Of a DNA stretch of 64,000 nt, positions 46,484 through 54,043 are shown one piece after another. The DNA is from Pseudomonas moraviensis (lineage in GTDB: Bacteria; Pseudomonadota; Gammaproteobacteria; Pseudomonadales; Pseudomonadaceae): positions 124,001-188,000 of the forward strand of contig NZ_LT629788.1 in the NCBI RefSeq assembly GCF_900105805.1, read 5' to 3'. Below the pieces are notes generated by a model. The model made no database searches. It saw only the letters and a list, made by a program, of their open reading frames with translations, and had not been told where the DNA came from. Each line of letters opens with the position of its first letter. The stretch's first letter is position 1. The position numbers were made by a program, and so were the translations under genes.

Positions 46484-46507
46484 AAAGGCCCGCAAGGGGC
46501 CTTTTCA
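46484..46507 (-). terminator. terminator of fdxA
   Basis: AAAAGGCCC / GGGGCCTTTT hairpin 20 bases past the fdxA stop on the reverse strand. It may also back up rsmZ termination. Confidence 0.8.
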
Positions 46508-46524
46508 TTCGAACGCGGGGCAGA

Positions 46525-46848
46525 TCAGCGTTCGAGTTGTTCAATCTTGTTCGGCTTGCCATCCCACTCGGCAGAATCCGGAAGGGGATCCTTGCGCTCG
46601 GTGATGTTCGGCCAGACATCCGCCAGCTCGGCATTGAGCTCGATGAAGTTTTCCATGCCGCTCGGGATCTCATCTTCCGAGAAGATCGCCACAGCCGGGC
46701 ATTCTGGTTCACACAGCGCGCAATCGATGCACTCGTCCGGGTGAATCACCAGGAAGTTCGGGCCTTCGTAAAAGCAGTCCACCGGACAGACTTCTACGCA
46801 GTCGGTGTACTTGCACTTGATGCAGTTGTCGGTGACGACGAAGGTCAT
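46525..46848 (-). CDS. fdxA: ferredoxin FdxA, [3Fe-4S][4Fe-4S] type
   Basis: This 107-residue electron carrier has the seven-iron ferredoxin pattern: CIKCKYTDCVEVCPVDC for the first cluster region and CIDCALCEPECP for the second, followed by the longer C-terminal extension ending KIEQLER. The ATG at 46848 gives MTFVVTDNCIKC. It is convergent with rsmZ, about 160 bases from mutS and transcribed in the same direction. Confidence 0.95.
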   Translation of the reverse strand: MTFVVTDNCIKCKYTDCVEVCPVDCFYEGPNFLVIHPDECIDCALCEPECPAVAIFSEDEIPSGMENFIELNAELADVWPNITERKDPLPDSAEWDGKPNKIEQLER

Positions 46849-46990
46849 TTCTAATTTTCTCCTCAGGCGGCGGCAGCGTAGCCCCTTCACGGTTGGGGTC
46901 GCCAGGTTCGGGAGCGATACCTGCTGACCAGGCTATGAGCCAGCAGCATCCCGAACCGCGCGAGATTCTAACAGCTTGAAGCGATTTGCG

Positions 46991-47032
46991 TTATATCCGC
47001 TTCTTCAGTGCTTATATCCGGTTCTTCAGTGC
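46991..47032. repeat. 21-bp tandem duplication at the mutS 3' end
   Basis: Two 21-base units with one mismatch, TTATATCCGCTTCTTCAGTG (plus C) and TTATATCCGGTTCTTCAGTG (plus C), lie side by side. The second holds the mutS stop and its last codons; the first repeats the same codons and stop just outside the gene. Confidence 0.9.
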
Positions 47033-49594
47033 ATAGAGCATTTCGAGCGCACGCCGTGGCGTCATGTCGTCGAGGTCGACTTTGGCCAATTCGTCCAGCA
47101 CCGGATGTGGCAGCGAGGCGAACATGTCGCTTTGCTGCGGCGTCGACGGTTTGCCCTTGGCTGCAGGTTTCGGCGCCTCGTGGGGCAGGGCGGTGTCTTC
47201 CAGCCGACTCAAATGCTCACGCGCGCGCAGGATCACTTCGCTCGGCACACCCGCCAGTTGAGCCACCGCCAGGCCATAGCTCTGGCTGGCAGGCCCGGGC
47301 AGAACGTGGTGCAGGAACACGATGCGCTCGTTGTGCTCGGTAGCGTTGAGATGCACGTTGGCTACCAGAGGTTCGGCTTCTGGCAGCACGGTCAGTTCAA
47401 AATAGTGGGTGGCGAACAGGGTATAGGCGCGCAGATGGGCCAAGCGCTCGGCGGCTGCCCACGCCAGCGACAGACCGTCGAAGGTGCTGGTGCCGCGGCC
47501 GACTTCGTCCATCAGCACCAGACTGCGTTCGGTGGCGTTGTGCAGGATGTTGGCGGTTTCGCTCATCTCGACCATGAAGGTCGAACGGCCACCGGCGAGG
47601 TCATCGCTGGAACCGATGCGGGTGAAGATGCGGTCGACCAGCGACAACTCACAACTGGCGGCCGGTACGAAGCTGCCGATATGCGCCAGCAATACGATCA
47701 GCGCGGTCTGACGCATGTAGGTGGATTTACCGCCCATGTTCGGGCCGGTGATCACCAGCATGCGCGTGTTGTCGTCGAGGCTCAGATCGTTGGCCACGAA
47801 CGGTGTGGTCAACACTTGCTCGACCACCGGGTGACGACCCTGGGTGATGCGCATGCACGGCTCGCTGACAAATTGCGGGCAGTTCAGATCGAGGTTCAGC
47901 GCACGCTCGGCGAGGTTGCTCAACACGTCCAGTTCGGCCAATGCGCCCGCGGTGTCCTGCAACGGCGGCAACTGGCTGATCAGATCTTCCAGCAGCGCTT
48001 CGTACAGCATCTTTTCCCGGGCCAGCGCACGACTCTTGGCCGACAGCGCTTTGTCTTCGAATTCTTTCAGCTCAGGGGTGATGAAGCGCTCGGCGCCTTT
48101 CAAGGTTTGGCGGCGGATGTAGTCGGCCGGCGCCGATTCAGCCTGCTTGCTCGGCAATTCGATGAAGTAGCCGTGGATGCGGTTGTAGCCGACTTTCAGA
48201 TTGGCCAGACCGGTGCGGGCCTTCTCCCGGGCTTCGAGATCGATGAGGAACTGGCCGGCGTTTTCGCTCAGTGATTGCAGTTCATCGAGTTCGCTGTCGT
48301 AACCGGTTTTCAACACGCCGCCGTCACGGATCACCGCTGGCGGGTTATCGATGATGGCTTTTTCCAGCAATGCAGCCAATTCCGGATAGGTGCTGGTGGT
48401 GGCCGCCAGATGCTGCAAGTGCGGCGCCTCCAGATCGGTCATCGCCACTTGCAGTTCGGGCAGCGCGCCGAGGGCATCACGCAGACGTGCGAGGTCGCGA
48501 GGGCGGGCATTGCGCAGACCGATCCGCGCGAGAATCCGCTCGATGTCGCCGATTTCCTTGAGCTGCGGTTGCAGCTTTTCAAAGCGGTAGCCCTCGAGCA
48601 GGCAGCGGATCGACGTCTGGCGTGCCAGCAGCACGGTGAGGTCGCGCAACGGCCGGTTCAGCCAACGAGTCAGCAAGCGGCTGCCCATGGCGGTCTGGCA
48701 GCGATCGACCACCGATTGCAGGGTGTTATCTCGGCCGCCGGCCAGGTTAGTGTCCAGCTCCAGATTGCGCCGGCTGGCGCCGTCGAGTACCACGGTGTCG
48801 TCGAGACGCTCGTGACGCAGGCTACGCAAATGGGGCAGGGCTGTGCGCTGGGTTTCCTTGGCGTAGGCCAACAGGCAACCGGCAGCGCCAATGGCCAGGG
48901 TCAGGTTCTCGCAGCCGAAGCCTTTCAGATCCTGAGTGGAAAACTGCTGGCAGAGACTTTTCAGCGCCGAATCACGCTCGAAATCCCACGGCGCGCGACG
49001 GCGTACGCCACGGCGTTTTTCTGCTGGCAGGTCTTTCGGCCAGTCATCCGGAATCAGCAGCTCCACCGGGTTGACCCGCTCCAGTTCCGCGAGCAGGTTT
49101 TCCCAGCCTTTGATCTCGAGCACGGTGAAGTTGCCGCTGGTGATGTCCAGCACCGCCAGACCGAATAGACGCTCATCGCCCAATACCGCTGCAATCAGGT
49201 TATCGCGGCGCTCATCCAGCAGCGCTTCATCACTGACCGTCCCCGGCGTGATGATCCGTACGACTTGGCGCTCCACCGGGCCTTTGCTGGTGGCCGGGTC
49301 GCCGACCTGCTCGCAAATCACCACAGACTCGCCGAGCTTGACCAGTTTCGCCAGGTACCCTTCCGCCGCATGGTAAGGAATCCCACACATCGGAATCGCC
49401 TGACCTGCCGACTGCCCGCGCGCAGTCAGCGTGATGTCGAGCAACTTGGCGGCTTTCTTCGCATCTTCGTAGAAGATCTCGTAGAAATCGCCCATGCGGT
49501 AGAACATCAGCTGATCCGGGTGCTGGTTCTTCAGGCGCCAGTATTGCTGCATCATCGGAGTGTGGGAGGACAGGTCGGAGACGGCTTTATTCAT
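47012..49594 (-). CDS. mutS: DNA mismatch repair protein MutS
   Basis: This 860-residue protein recognises mismatches and small loops. The N-terminal mismatch-binding motif FYRMGDFYEIFYEDA is intact, and the C-terminal ATPase has Walker A GPNMGGKSTYMRQ and Walker B LVLMDEVGRGTSTFDG, followed by the dimerisation tail ending YALKNRI. The ATG at 49594 gives MNKAVSDLSSHTPMMQQYW. The tailocin locus begins on its upstream side in the opposite direction, a known insertion site in fluorescent pseudomonads. Confidence 0.97.
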   Translation of the reverse strand: MNKAVSDLSSHTPMMQQYWRLKNQHPDQLMFYRMGDFYEIFYEDAKKAAKLLDITLTARGQSAGQAIPMCGIPYHAAEGYLAKLVKLGESVVICEQVGDPATSKGPVERQVVRIITPGTVSDEALLDERRDNLIAAVLGDERLFGLAVLDITSGNFTVLEIKGWENLLAELERVNPVELLIPDDWPKDLPAEKRRGVRRRAPWDFERDSALKSLCQQFSTQDLKGFGCENLTLAIGAAGCLLAYAKETQRTALPHLRSLRHERLDDTVVLDGASRRNLELDTNLAGGRDNTLQSVVDRCQTAMGSRLLTRWLNRPLRDLTVLLARQTSIRCLLEGYRFEKLQPQLKEIGDIERILARIGLRNARPRDLARLRDALGALPELQVAMTDLEAPHLQHLAATTSTYPELAALLEKAIIDNPPAVIRDGGVLKTGYDSELDELQSLSENAGQFLIDLEAREKARTGLANLKVGYNRIHGYFIELPSKQAESAPADYIRRQTLKGAERFITPELKEFEDKALSAKSRALAREKMLYEALLEDLISQLPPLQDTAGALAELDVLSNLAERALNLDLNCPQFVSEPCMRITQGRHPVVEQVLTTPFVANDLSLDDNTRMLVITGPNMGGKSTYMRQTALIVLLAHIGSFVPAASCELSLVDRIFTRIGSSDDLAGGRSTFMVEMSETANILHNATERSLVLMDEVGRGTSTFDGLSLAWAAAERLAHLRAYTLFATHYFELTVLPEAEPLVANVHLNATEHNERIVFLHHVLPGPASQSYGLAVAQLAGVPSEVILRAREHLSRLEDTALPHEAPKPAAKGKPSTPQQSDMFASLPHPVLDELAKVDLDDMTPRRALEMLYALKNRI

Positions 49595-49796
49595 CGGATT
49601 GTCGGGCAACTCGTTAGAAGATGTAGGGCAAAGCGCGGGCACTGGCCGGGCTTTTCCGCGATGGGCGCAAGGTTACCATGGGCGGTCTGCCTGACGCAGG
49701 CGCTGCGGTCGGGTGAGGCTTTACTTGCAGAGAAAAGTTGATCCATGCACGATTTATGCAAATCAGCATTTGTCTTCGCGAAAAACTTCAAGCACT

Positions 49797-50540
49797 ATGC
49801 GCGTTATGCAAAAACGCAACGTTTCCTCCGTCTTAAGAGCACTGCTCGACCAGCACGGGATCTCCCCCACGGAGCTCCACCGTCGCACCGGCGTGCCTCA
49901 ATCCACGCTCTCGCGGATTCTCAGCGGGAAGATTGTCGATCCTTCGGATAAGCACATCTCGAAGATCGCTGAATACTTCAACGTCAGCACCGATCAATTG
50001 CGCGGGCGTGCGGACGTTGCATCGACCGCGGGCGGCGCCCGCGAAGACGTGCATGCGGAACTCAAGGACATCATGCTGTGGGACGATGACACCCCCGTCG
50101 AGGATGACGAAGTGTCCGTGCCCTTTCTACGCGAGGTTGAATTGGCAGCTGGATCAGGAAGATTCGTCATCGAAGAGAGCGAACGCTCCAGCCTGCGCTT
50201 CGGCAAGCGCAGCCTGCGCCACAACGGCGTGCAGTTCGACCAGGCCAAATGCGTAACGGTGCGCGGCAACAGCATGTTACCGGTCCTGCGCGATGGCGCG
50301 ACTGTCGGCGTCAACGCCGGCAAGTGCGGTATTGGCGACATCATTGATGGCGACCTGTATGCGATCAATCACAACGGCCAGTTGCGCGTGAAGCAACTCT
50401 ATCGACTGCCCACCGGCATTCGTCTGCGCAGCTTCAACCGGGACGAGCATCCGGACGAGGACTACAGCTTCCAGGAAATCCAGGAAGAGCAGATCGTTAT
50501 CCTCGGTCACGTCTTCTGGTGGGGCATGTACGCCCGCTAA
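49797..50540 (+). CDS. prtR: PrtR-like tailocin repressor, HTH plus S24 self-cleaving domain
   Basis: This protein of about 247 residues has an N-terminal HTH (TELHRRTGVPQSTLSRILSG) and a C-terminal LexA/CI-type S24 domain. The cleavage site Ala118-Gly119 (ELAAGSGR), nucleophile Ser159 (RGNSML) and lysine 199 (LRVKQLY) are all present, so RecA-stimulated self-cleavage after DNA damage is expected. ATG 49797 or 49806 could be the start; neither has a clear ribosome binding site. It lies between mutS and an array of ATGCAT sites overlapping the tailocin promoter, which it is inferred to bind. Confidence 0.88.
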   Translation: MRVMQKRNVSSVLRALLDQHGISPTELHRRTGVPQSTLSRILSGKIVDPSDKHISKIAEYFNVSTDQLRGRADVASTAGGAREDVHAELKDIMLWDDDTPVEDDEVSVPFLREVELAAGSGRFVIEESERSSLRFGKRSLRHNGVQFDQAKCVTVRGNSMLPVLRDGATVGVNAGKCGIGDIIDGDLYAINHNGQLRVKQLYRLPTGIRLRSFNRDEHPDEDYSFQEIQEEQIVILGHVFWWGMYAR

Positions 50541-50558
50541 CCCCTTTCGATCCAACTG

Positions 50559-50586
50559 AAACCTGCCGCTCGGCAGGTTTTTTTTC
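50559..50586 (+). terminator. terminator of the repressor gene
   Basis: AAACCTGCCG/CGGCAGGTTT hairpin followed by a run of T residues, 20 bases past the repressor stop. It isolates the repressor transcript from the tailocin operon. Confidence 0.9.
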
Positions 50587-50627
50587 GCCTGCAGAAATCC
50601 ATCCAGCCCTCGTCCTGCGCGGCTTCC

Positions 50628-50695
50628 ATGCATGAGTGCAAAACAAATGCATAAATAAATGCATTTATGCATTGACTGTATATGCATCCATGCAT
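50628..50695. promoter_or_regulatory. array of six ATGCAT operator-like sites
   Basis: ATGCAT occurs at 50628, 50647, 50659, 50667, 50682 and 50690, six times in 68 bases. The last four form two composite sites of the form ATGCAT-NN-ATGCAT (50659-50672 and 50682-50695). The second lies exactly between a -35 and a -10 element. This is the expected arrangement of operators for the adjacent PrtR-like repressor; binding is inferred. Confidence 0.75.
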
Positions 50696-50700
50696 ATTCT
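50672..50700 (+). promoter_or_regulatory. probable tailocin operon promoter
   Basis: TTGACT (50672-50677), a 17-base spacer filled by ATGCATCCATGCAT, and TATTCT (50695-50700). It is the best sigma-70-like promoter in the region and points at the tailocin genes. Confidence 0.7.
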
Positions 50701-50957
50701 TGCCACCAAGCCGCTCGTCAAAGCGGCTGGCAAGACAAGCTCTTTAGTTCCACAAGAACAGGCAGCGATGAACCGGCCTCAACGGTTCAGAGGGTTGGCA
50801 ACTGACCCGGGTGTGCAGCGTAAAGCACCAGAAGCAGTTATCCGGCGGGCAGGGACCGCGGTCGGGAAAACAATTTGAACGGACTCGTACCGCGCCAGTA
50901 GCGCCGAAAAGTCAGCTTCCTTCCAGGACACAGGATTTCGAAGGAAGGCGAAGGAGC
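50701..50957 (+). other. tailocin operon leader, non-coding
   Basis: About 260 bases between the promoter and the first hairpin module. A small inverted repeat (GCCAGCCGC type, CCGCTCGTCAAAGCGG) lies at its start. Short frames here have no good ribosome binding site and run through the hairpin, so I regard it as a transcribed leader. Confidence 0.5.
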
Positions 50958-51009
50958 GCATTACTGAAAAGCCCGGCGTGCAAGCGCCGGGCTTTTTGGA
51001 ATGCCTACC
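50958..51009 (+). repeat. hairpin module, copy 1 of 3
   Basis: GCATTACTGAAAAGCCCGGC opens a module whose core is a strong hairpin (AAAAGCCCGGCG / CGCCGGGCTTTT, 50967-50996) ending in T residues and GGAATGCCT. Related copies are at 51515-51562 and 52044-52092. On its own it resembles a rho-independent terminator placed before the first tailocin gene. Confidence 0.85.
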
Positions 51010-51059
51010 CGGGCAGGAACTGAACGCCGGAATGCCGGCACTCAATAAGGATAATGAGC

Positions 51060-51476
51060 ATGAAGAAGTACGCACGTGTCGTTGCTGGCCAAGTCGATAA
51101 CATTTATGAAACCGCTAACCCGATCACCGATGAGTTTCCGGCGGACCAGGTCTGGGTGGATGTCAGCGCATTGCCCAAGATCGATTATTCCTGGAATGCG
51201 GTAAACACCGACGGCGTCTGGACATTTACCGATAGCGACATGTGGGGGCAACCGACACTGTTGGCTATTCGCATGCGTAACGAACGAGTGACTCGCTTCG
51301 ATAAAGTCAACTTCACCCTGGCATCGTCAGCGTTGGTACAAAAAGTCGAACTGGGGCTGGCAACACCTGCTGAAGAGGCCGCACTGCTCGCCTACAAGCA
51401 GTTCTTCATCGAGATGAGCCAAGTCAACAAACAGCCGGGCTATCCACTGAGCGTCATTTGGCCTGAAGTGCCATAA
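51060..51476 (+). CDS. tail-fibre-assembly-like protein (Tap family), paralogue 1
   Basis: This 138-residue protein shares with the next gene the segments VWVDV, a W-x-WTF pattern and the end LLAYKQFFIEM-x-GYP-x-IWP, the signature of phage tail-fibre-assembly proteins. ATG 51060 has AAGGA eight bases upstream; ATG 51054 is also in frame but too close. Such proteins normally sit beside the tail fibre gene and help it fold; here the gene is at the front of the operon without a fibre, bounded by two copies of a hairpin module. It may be an orphan or alternative chaperone. Confidence 0.75.
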   Translation: MKKYARVVAGQVDNIYETANPITDEFPADQVWVDVSALPKIDYSWNAVNTDGVWTFTDSDMWGQPTLLAIRMRNERVTRFDKVNFTLASSALVQKVELGLATPAEEAALLAYKQFFIEMSQVNKQPGYPLSVIWPEVP

Positions 51477-51514
51477 GCGACACGTGGCGCATCCGCAATA
51501 TTGAAATGCGCAGT

Positions 51515-51562
51515 GCATTACTGGAAAGCCTGGCCTCGTTGCCGGGCTTTTAATTACCTGCC
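51515..51562 (+). repeat. hairpin module, copy 2 of 3
   Basis: GCATTACTGGAAAGCCTGGC and the complementary GCCGGGCTTTT form a hairpin (51525-51550) between the two fibre-assembly-like genes. The downstream GGAATGCCT of copies 1 and 3 is here changed to an AATTACCTGCC sequence. Confidence 0.8.
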
Positions 51563-51608
51563 AGTTGCACGGCGACATTTCTGCCAAAGAGTAAATGAGG
51601 AATAACCA

Positions 51609-52013
51609 ATGAGTCTTTATGCACTGGTTGAATACAACCGAGTTGTCCAGTTGAAAGAAAGTGAAGTGATTCCCGAACCACCCGCTTCGCCAACCTCTGT
51701 TTGGGTTGATGTAACCAGCAGTACGGATATTCAAGTGGGTTGGAGCGCAACCTTCAATGGGATCTGGACCTTCTCCGCACCGACCGAAGAAGAGCTGCGA
51801 AACGAAGCTGAACTTCAGAAGTGGCAATTGCTGAATGCGGCGGCCAACTGGCTATTGATGAACTCGTTGCAGTTCAAGGTCGACGTCGGTGCAGCCACCA
51901 GCGACGACCAGGCTCGGCTGTTGGCCCACAAGCAATACTGCATCGCCCTCAGCGACATCGATCAGCAGTCGGGTTATCCGACGAACATCACGTGGCCAGT
52001 CGCATCTTACTGA
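51609..52013 (+). CDS. tail-fibre-assembly-like protein (Tap family), paralogue 2
   Basis: This 134-residue protein is a diverged duplicate of the preceding gene: it keeps VWVDV, WSATFNGIWTF, LLAHKQYCIAL and SGYPTNITWP. TGAGGAA lies at good distance from the ATG. It is followed by the third hairpin module and then by the holin. Two successive fibre-assembly-like genes with separate hairpins suggest a duplicated cassette of gene plus hairpin. A direct role in fibre folding is inferred only from family. Confidence 0.75.
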   Translation: MSLYALVEYNRVVQLKESEVIPEPPASPTSVWVDVTSSTDIQVGWSATFNGIWTFSAPTEEELRNEAELQKWQLLNAAANWLLMNSLQFKVDVGAATSDDQARLLAHKQYCIALSDIDQQSGYPTNITWPVASY

Positions 52014-52043
52014 TTCCAGCCCGAGTAATCGATCGGCGGGACC

Positions 52044-52092
52044 GCATTACTGAAGAGCCTGGCGCAAGGCCGGGCTTTTTGGAATGCCTGCC
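52044..52092 (+). repeat. hairpin module, copy 3 of 3
   Basis: GCATTACTGAAGAGCCTGGC and GCCGGGCTTTTTGGAATGCC form the third copy, with the same terminator-like T-run and the same flanks as copy 1. It stands between paralogue 2 and the holin gene. Confidence 0.83.
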
Positions 52093-52152
52093 TGAAGAGA
52101 CATTATTTGAACTCAATCCCCATCTATCACCCACTGCCCACGGAGGCGTGAC

Positions 52153-52491
52153 ATGACAAACGAGCAACAAGCGTTGGCGGACATGCCGATCTGGCTGGTC
52201 ATCCTGCTCGCCGTGATCGGTGGGGTGTCCGGCGAAATGTGGCGCGCCGACAAGGAGGGCGCACGCGGCTGGTCGCTGGTGCGGCGTCTGGCCCTGCGCT
52301 CCGGCGCCTGCATGATCTGCGGCGTCTCGGCGATCATGCTGCTGTATGCCGCAGGCTTGTCGATCTGGGCCGCTGGCGCGTTTGGCTGCCTGACGGCCAT
52401 GGCCGGCGCCGACGTCGCCATCGGTCTTTACGAACGCTGGGCGGCCAAGCGTATTGGCGTCTGCGAAGTCCCGCCGCGCGACCACCCTTAA
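52153..52491 (+). CDS. holin, tailocin lysis
   Basis: This 112-residue protein has three hydrophobic stretches (WLVILLAVIGGVSG, then the CMICGVSAIMLLYAAGL region and AGAFGCLTAMAGADVA) with a short charged C-terminus, the profile of holins that open the tailocin operons of Pseudomonas. It would permit the endolysin to leave the cytoplasm so that particles are released. GGAGG lies six bases before the ATG. It is the first gene of the structural part of the operon and is preceded by a terminator-like hairpin. Confidence 0.82.
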   Translation: MTNEQQALADMPIWLVILLAVIGGVSGEMWRADKEGARGWSLVRRLALRSGACMICGVSAIMLLYAAGLSIWAAGAFGCLTAMAGADVAIGLYERWAAKRIGVCEVPPRDHP

Positions 52492-52562
52492 CTCTGAATA
52501 TTTCTCCGTGCCGCCATTTTGGCGGCAGGGCTGCGCGTGGACGATTGAAAAGGAGGTCATCT

Positions 52563-53084
52563 ATGCCCACACCGATCCAACAGCCGTCGCACCTGTTTAC
52601 AGCCATCGCGACGACCCTGCGTAACACCACCGGTTTGAACGTCAATGTCGGCAGTCACGATGACTTCACAGCGGCGGGCGATCAGGCCTGGGTACTGATC
52701 GACTTTGACCGGAATGCGTCCGGCGTGCGCGCCGCTGATGGGCGTATCGCTCATGTAATGACGTTGTCACTGCAAGTCGTCCCGGCGCTTTCTGCGACCG
52801 CTTTTGCCGCGTGCGACCTGATCGCTGTGCTGAAAAACCTGATCACCGACAATCGCTGGGGATTGCCCGGCGACCAATGCGATCTGCCCATGAATATCGA
52901 TGGATTGCCCTCGTTGCTTCTCCGCGCCGATCAACAATACAAGGCCTGGACCCTGACCTTCGAGCAGACCCTCTACCTCGGTCCGACCCTGCTCGACGAT
53001 CCGCTCGGCGTGCCCAAATTTGCCCGCACCTGGGAAGTCAGCAATATCGACGATCCCGAGCAATACACCGCGTTGGAGGATTGA
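52563..53084 (+). CDS. conserved tailocin protein of unknown function (PA0615-like position)
   Basis: This 173-residue protein lies between holin and baseplate gene V, the position of a conserved protein in R-type tailocins. It begins MPTPIQQPSHLFTAIATTL and has a mixed alpha-beta character with LTFEQTLYLGPTLLDDP near the end. AGGAGG precedes the ATG at 52563. The shape and position resemble tail-completion or terminator-type proteins of phage tails, but I cannot confirm that from the sequence. Confidence 0.75.
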   Translation: MPTPIQQPSHLFTAIATTLRNTTGLNVNVGSHDDFTAAGDQAWVLIDFDRNASGVRAADGRIAHVMTLSLQVVPALSATAFAACDLIAVLKNLITDNRWGLPGDQCDLPMNIDGLPSLLLRADQQYKAWTLTFEQTLYLGPTLLDDPLGVPKFARTWEVSNIDDPEQYTALED

Positions 53085-53087
53085 CCG

Positions 53088-53696
53088 ATGTTCGACGCAT
53101 TACTGCGCATGCAGCTCGGCCCGATCATTGAGCGTCTTGCGGAGATGGAAGCGGAAATCGAAGACCTGCATCGCCGCGCCGAGAGTTTCTGCCGTATTGG
53201 TATCTGTCAGTCGGTCGATGCGGCGAGCAACACTTGCCAGGTCAGCCATGGCGGATTGCTCACGCCGGCGATCAAGTTCTTCAACCCCAGTGCCGGTACG
53301 CAAAGCGAATCGCGCATCCCGACCGTGGGCGAGCAGTGCCTGCTGTTCAACTATGGCAGCGGTGAAAGCGGTGCGCAGAGTGTCGCGTTATTCGGCTTGA
53401 ACAGTGACCGTTTCCCCCCGGCCTCGACTGTACCGACGCTGACCCGTCGGGTGCATCAGGACGGCAGTGAAAGCGGTTACGACGACGCCAGCCACGCCTT
53501 GCACTGGCTGAACGGACCCACGCAATTCATCGGGTCTCGCGAGTCGCTCGAACTGAGCATCGGCCCGGCTCGTCTGGCCATGACGCCACAACTGATCACC
53601 CTGCAACTCGGCGCCGTCGGCCTGAGCATCGACGCCTCGGGCGTGCACTTCAGTGGCCCCTTGGTCGACCACCAGGGCCGCATCATCAGCCCCTGA
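53088..53696 (+). CDS. baseplate assembly / spike protein, P2 gpV-like
   Basis: This 202-residue protein resembles the central spike of P2-type contractile tails: a helical N-terminus (LRMQLGPIIERLAEMEAEI), an OB-fold region (IGICQSVDAASNTCQV to PTVGEQCLLFNYGSG) and a beta-helical C-terminus. It would form the membrane-piercing tip. I see no HxH metal-binding motif near the C-terminus, which many gpV spikes have for iron. It is three bases after the preceding gene and followed by gpW. Confidence 0.85.
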   Translation: MFDALLRMQLGPIIERLAEMEAEIEDLHRRAESFCRIGICQSVDAASNTCQVSHGGLLTPAIKFFNPSAGTQSESRIPTVGEQCLLFNYGSGESGAQSVALFGLNSDRFPPASTVPTLTRRVHQDGSESGYDDASHALHWLNGPTQFIGSRESLELSIGPARLAMTPQLITLQLGAVGLSIDASGVHFSGPLVDHQGRIISP

Positions 53697-53710
53697 TTCA
53701 AGAGCTTGCC

Positions 53711-54043
53711 ATGATTGGAATCGATAGAGACAACGGGGCCACGGTCGACGACTGGCTGCAGTTTGTGCAGCGCGCGACCCGGGCCCTGACCACGCCGCTG
53801 GGCACCCGGCAAAAACGCCCTTTGTATGGATCGCTGATCCCCACATTGCTTGGGCAGAACCTCGGTGACGACGTTCTGCTTCTGGCGCAAAGCCACGCCG
53901 CGCAGGCGTTCTACAACCCGCAAAACGGCATCGACGATTTTCTGCCGCAAGTAATTGTCGCCAGTCGTCACGGCGACGGTCTGTTGCTGCGGTTTGCCGG
54001 CACCTGGAAAAACCGGCAACAGACTTTTGAGGTGGTGACATGA
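53711..54043 (+). CDS. baseplate wedge protein, P2 gpW-like (gp25 family)
   Basis: This 110-residue protein contains the gp25/gpW core: LTTPLGTRQKRPLYGSLIP near residue 28 and an end typical of the family. In P2 and T4 it joins the baseplate wedge to the sheath-tube junction and starts sheath polymerisation. The stop overlaps the gpJ start by four bases, as usual in P2-like baseplate operons. Confidence 0.9.
   Translation: MIGIDRDNGATVDDWLQFVQRATRALTTPLGTRQKRPLYGSLIPTLLGQNLGDDVLLLAQSHAAQAFYNPQNGIDDFLPQVIVASRHGDGLLLRFAGTWKNRQQTFEVVT

Noticed and set aside
46287..46604. Forward frame covering rsmZ and its flanks
   Set aside because: It overlaps a well-supported sRNA with promoter and terminator and has no homology-like sequence.
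50628..50695. ATGCAT cluster considered as a CRISPR or simple satellite
   Set aside because: Spacing is irregular and very short, with no conserved long repeat or spacers; it fits operators much better.
50636..50878. 80-codon frame starting among the ATGCAT sites
   Set aside because: It begins inside the operator array upstream of the promoter's start point, so it would not be transcribed whole.
50811..51023. 70-codon forward frame in the tailocin leader
   Set aside because: It passes through the terminator-like hairpin and has no ribosome binding site or conserved pattern.
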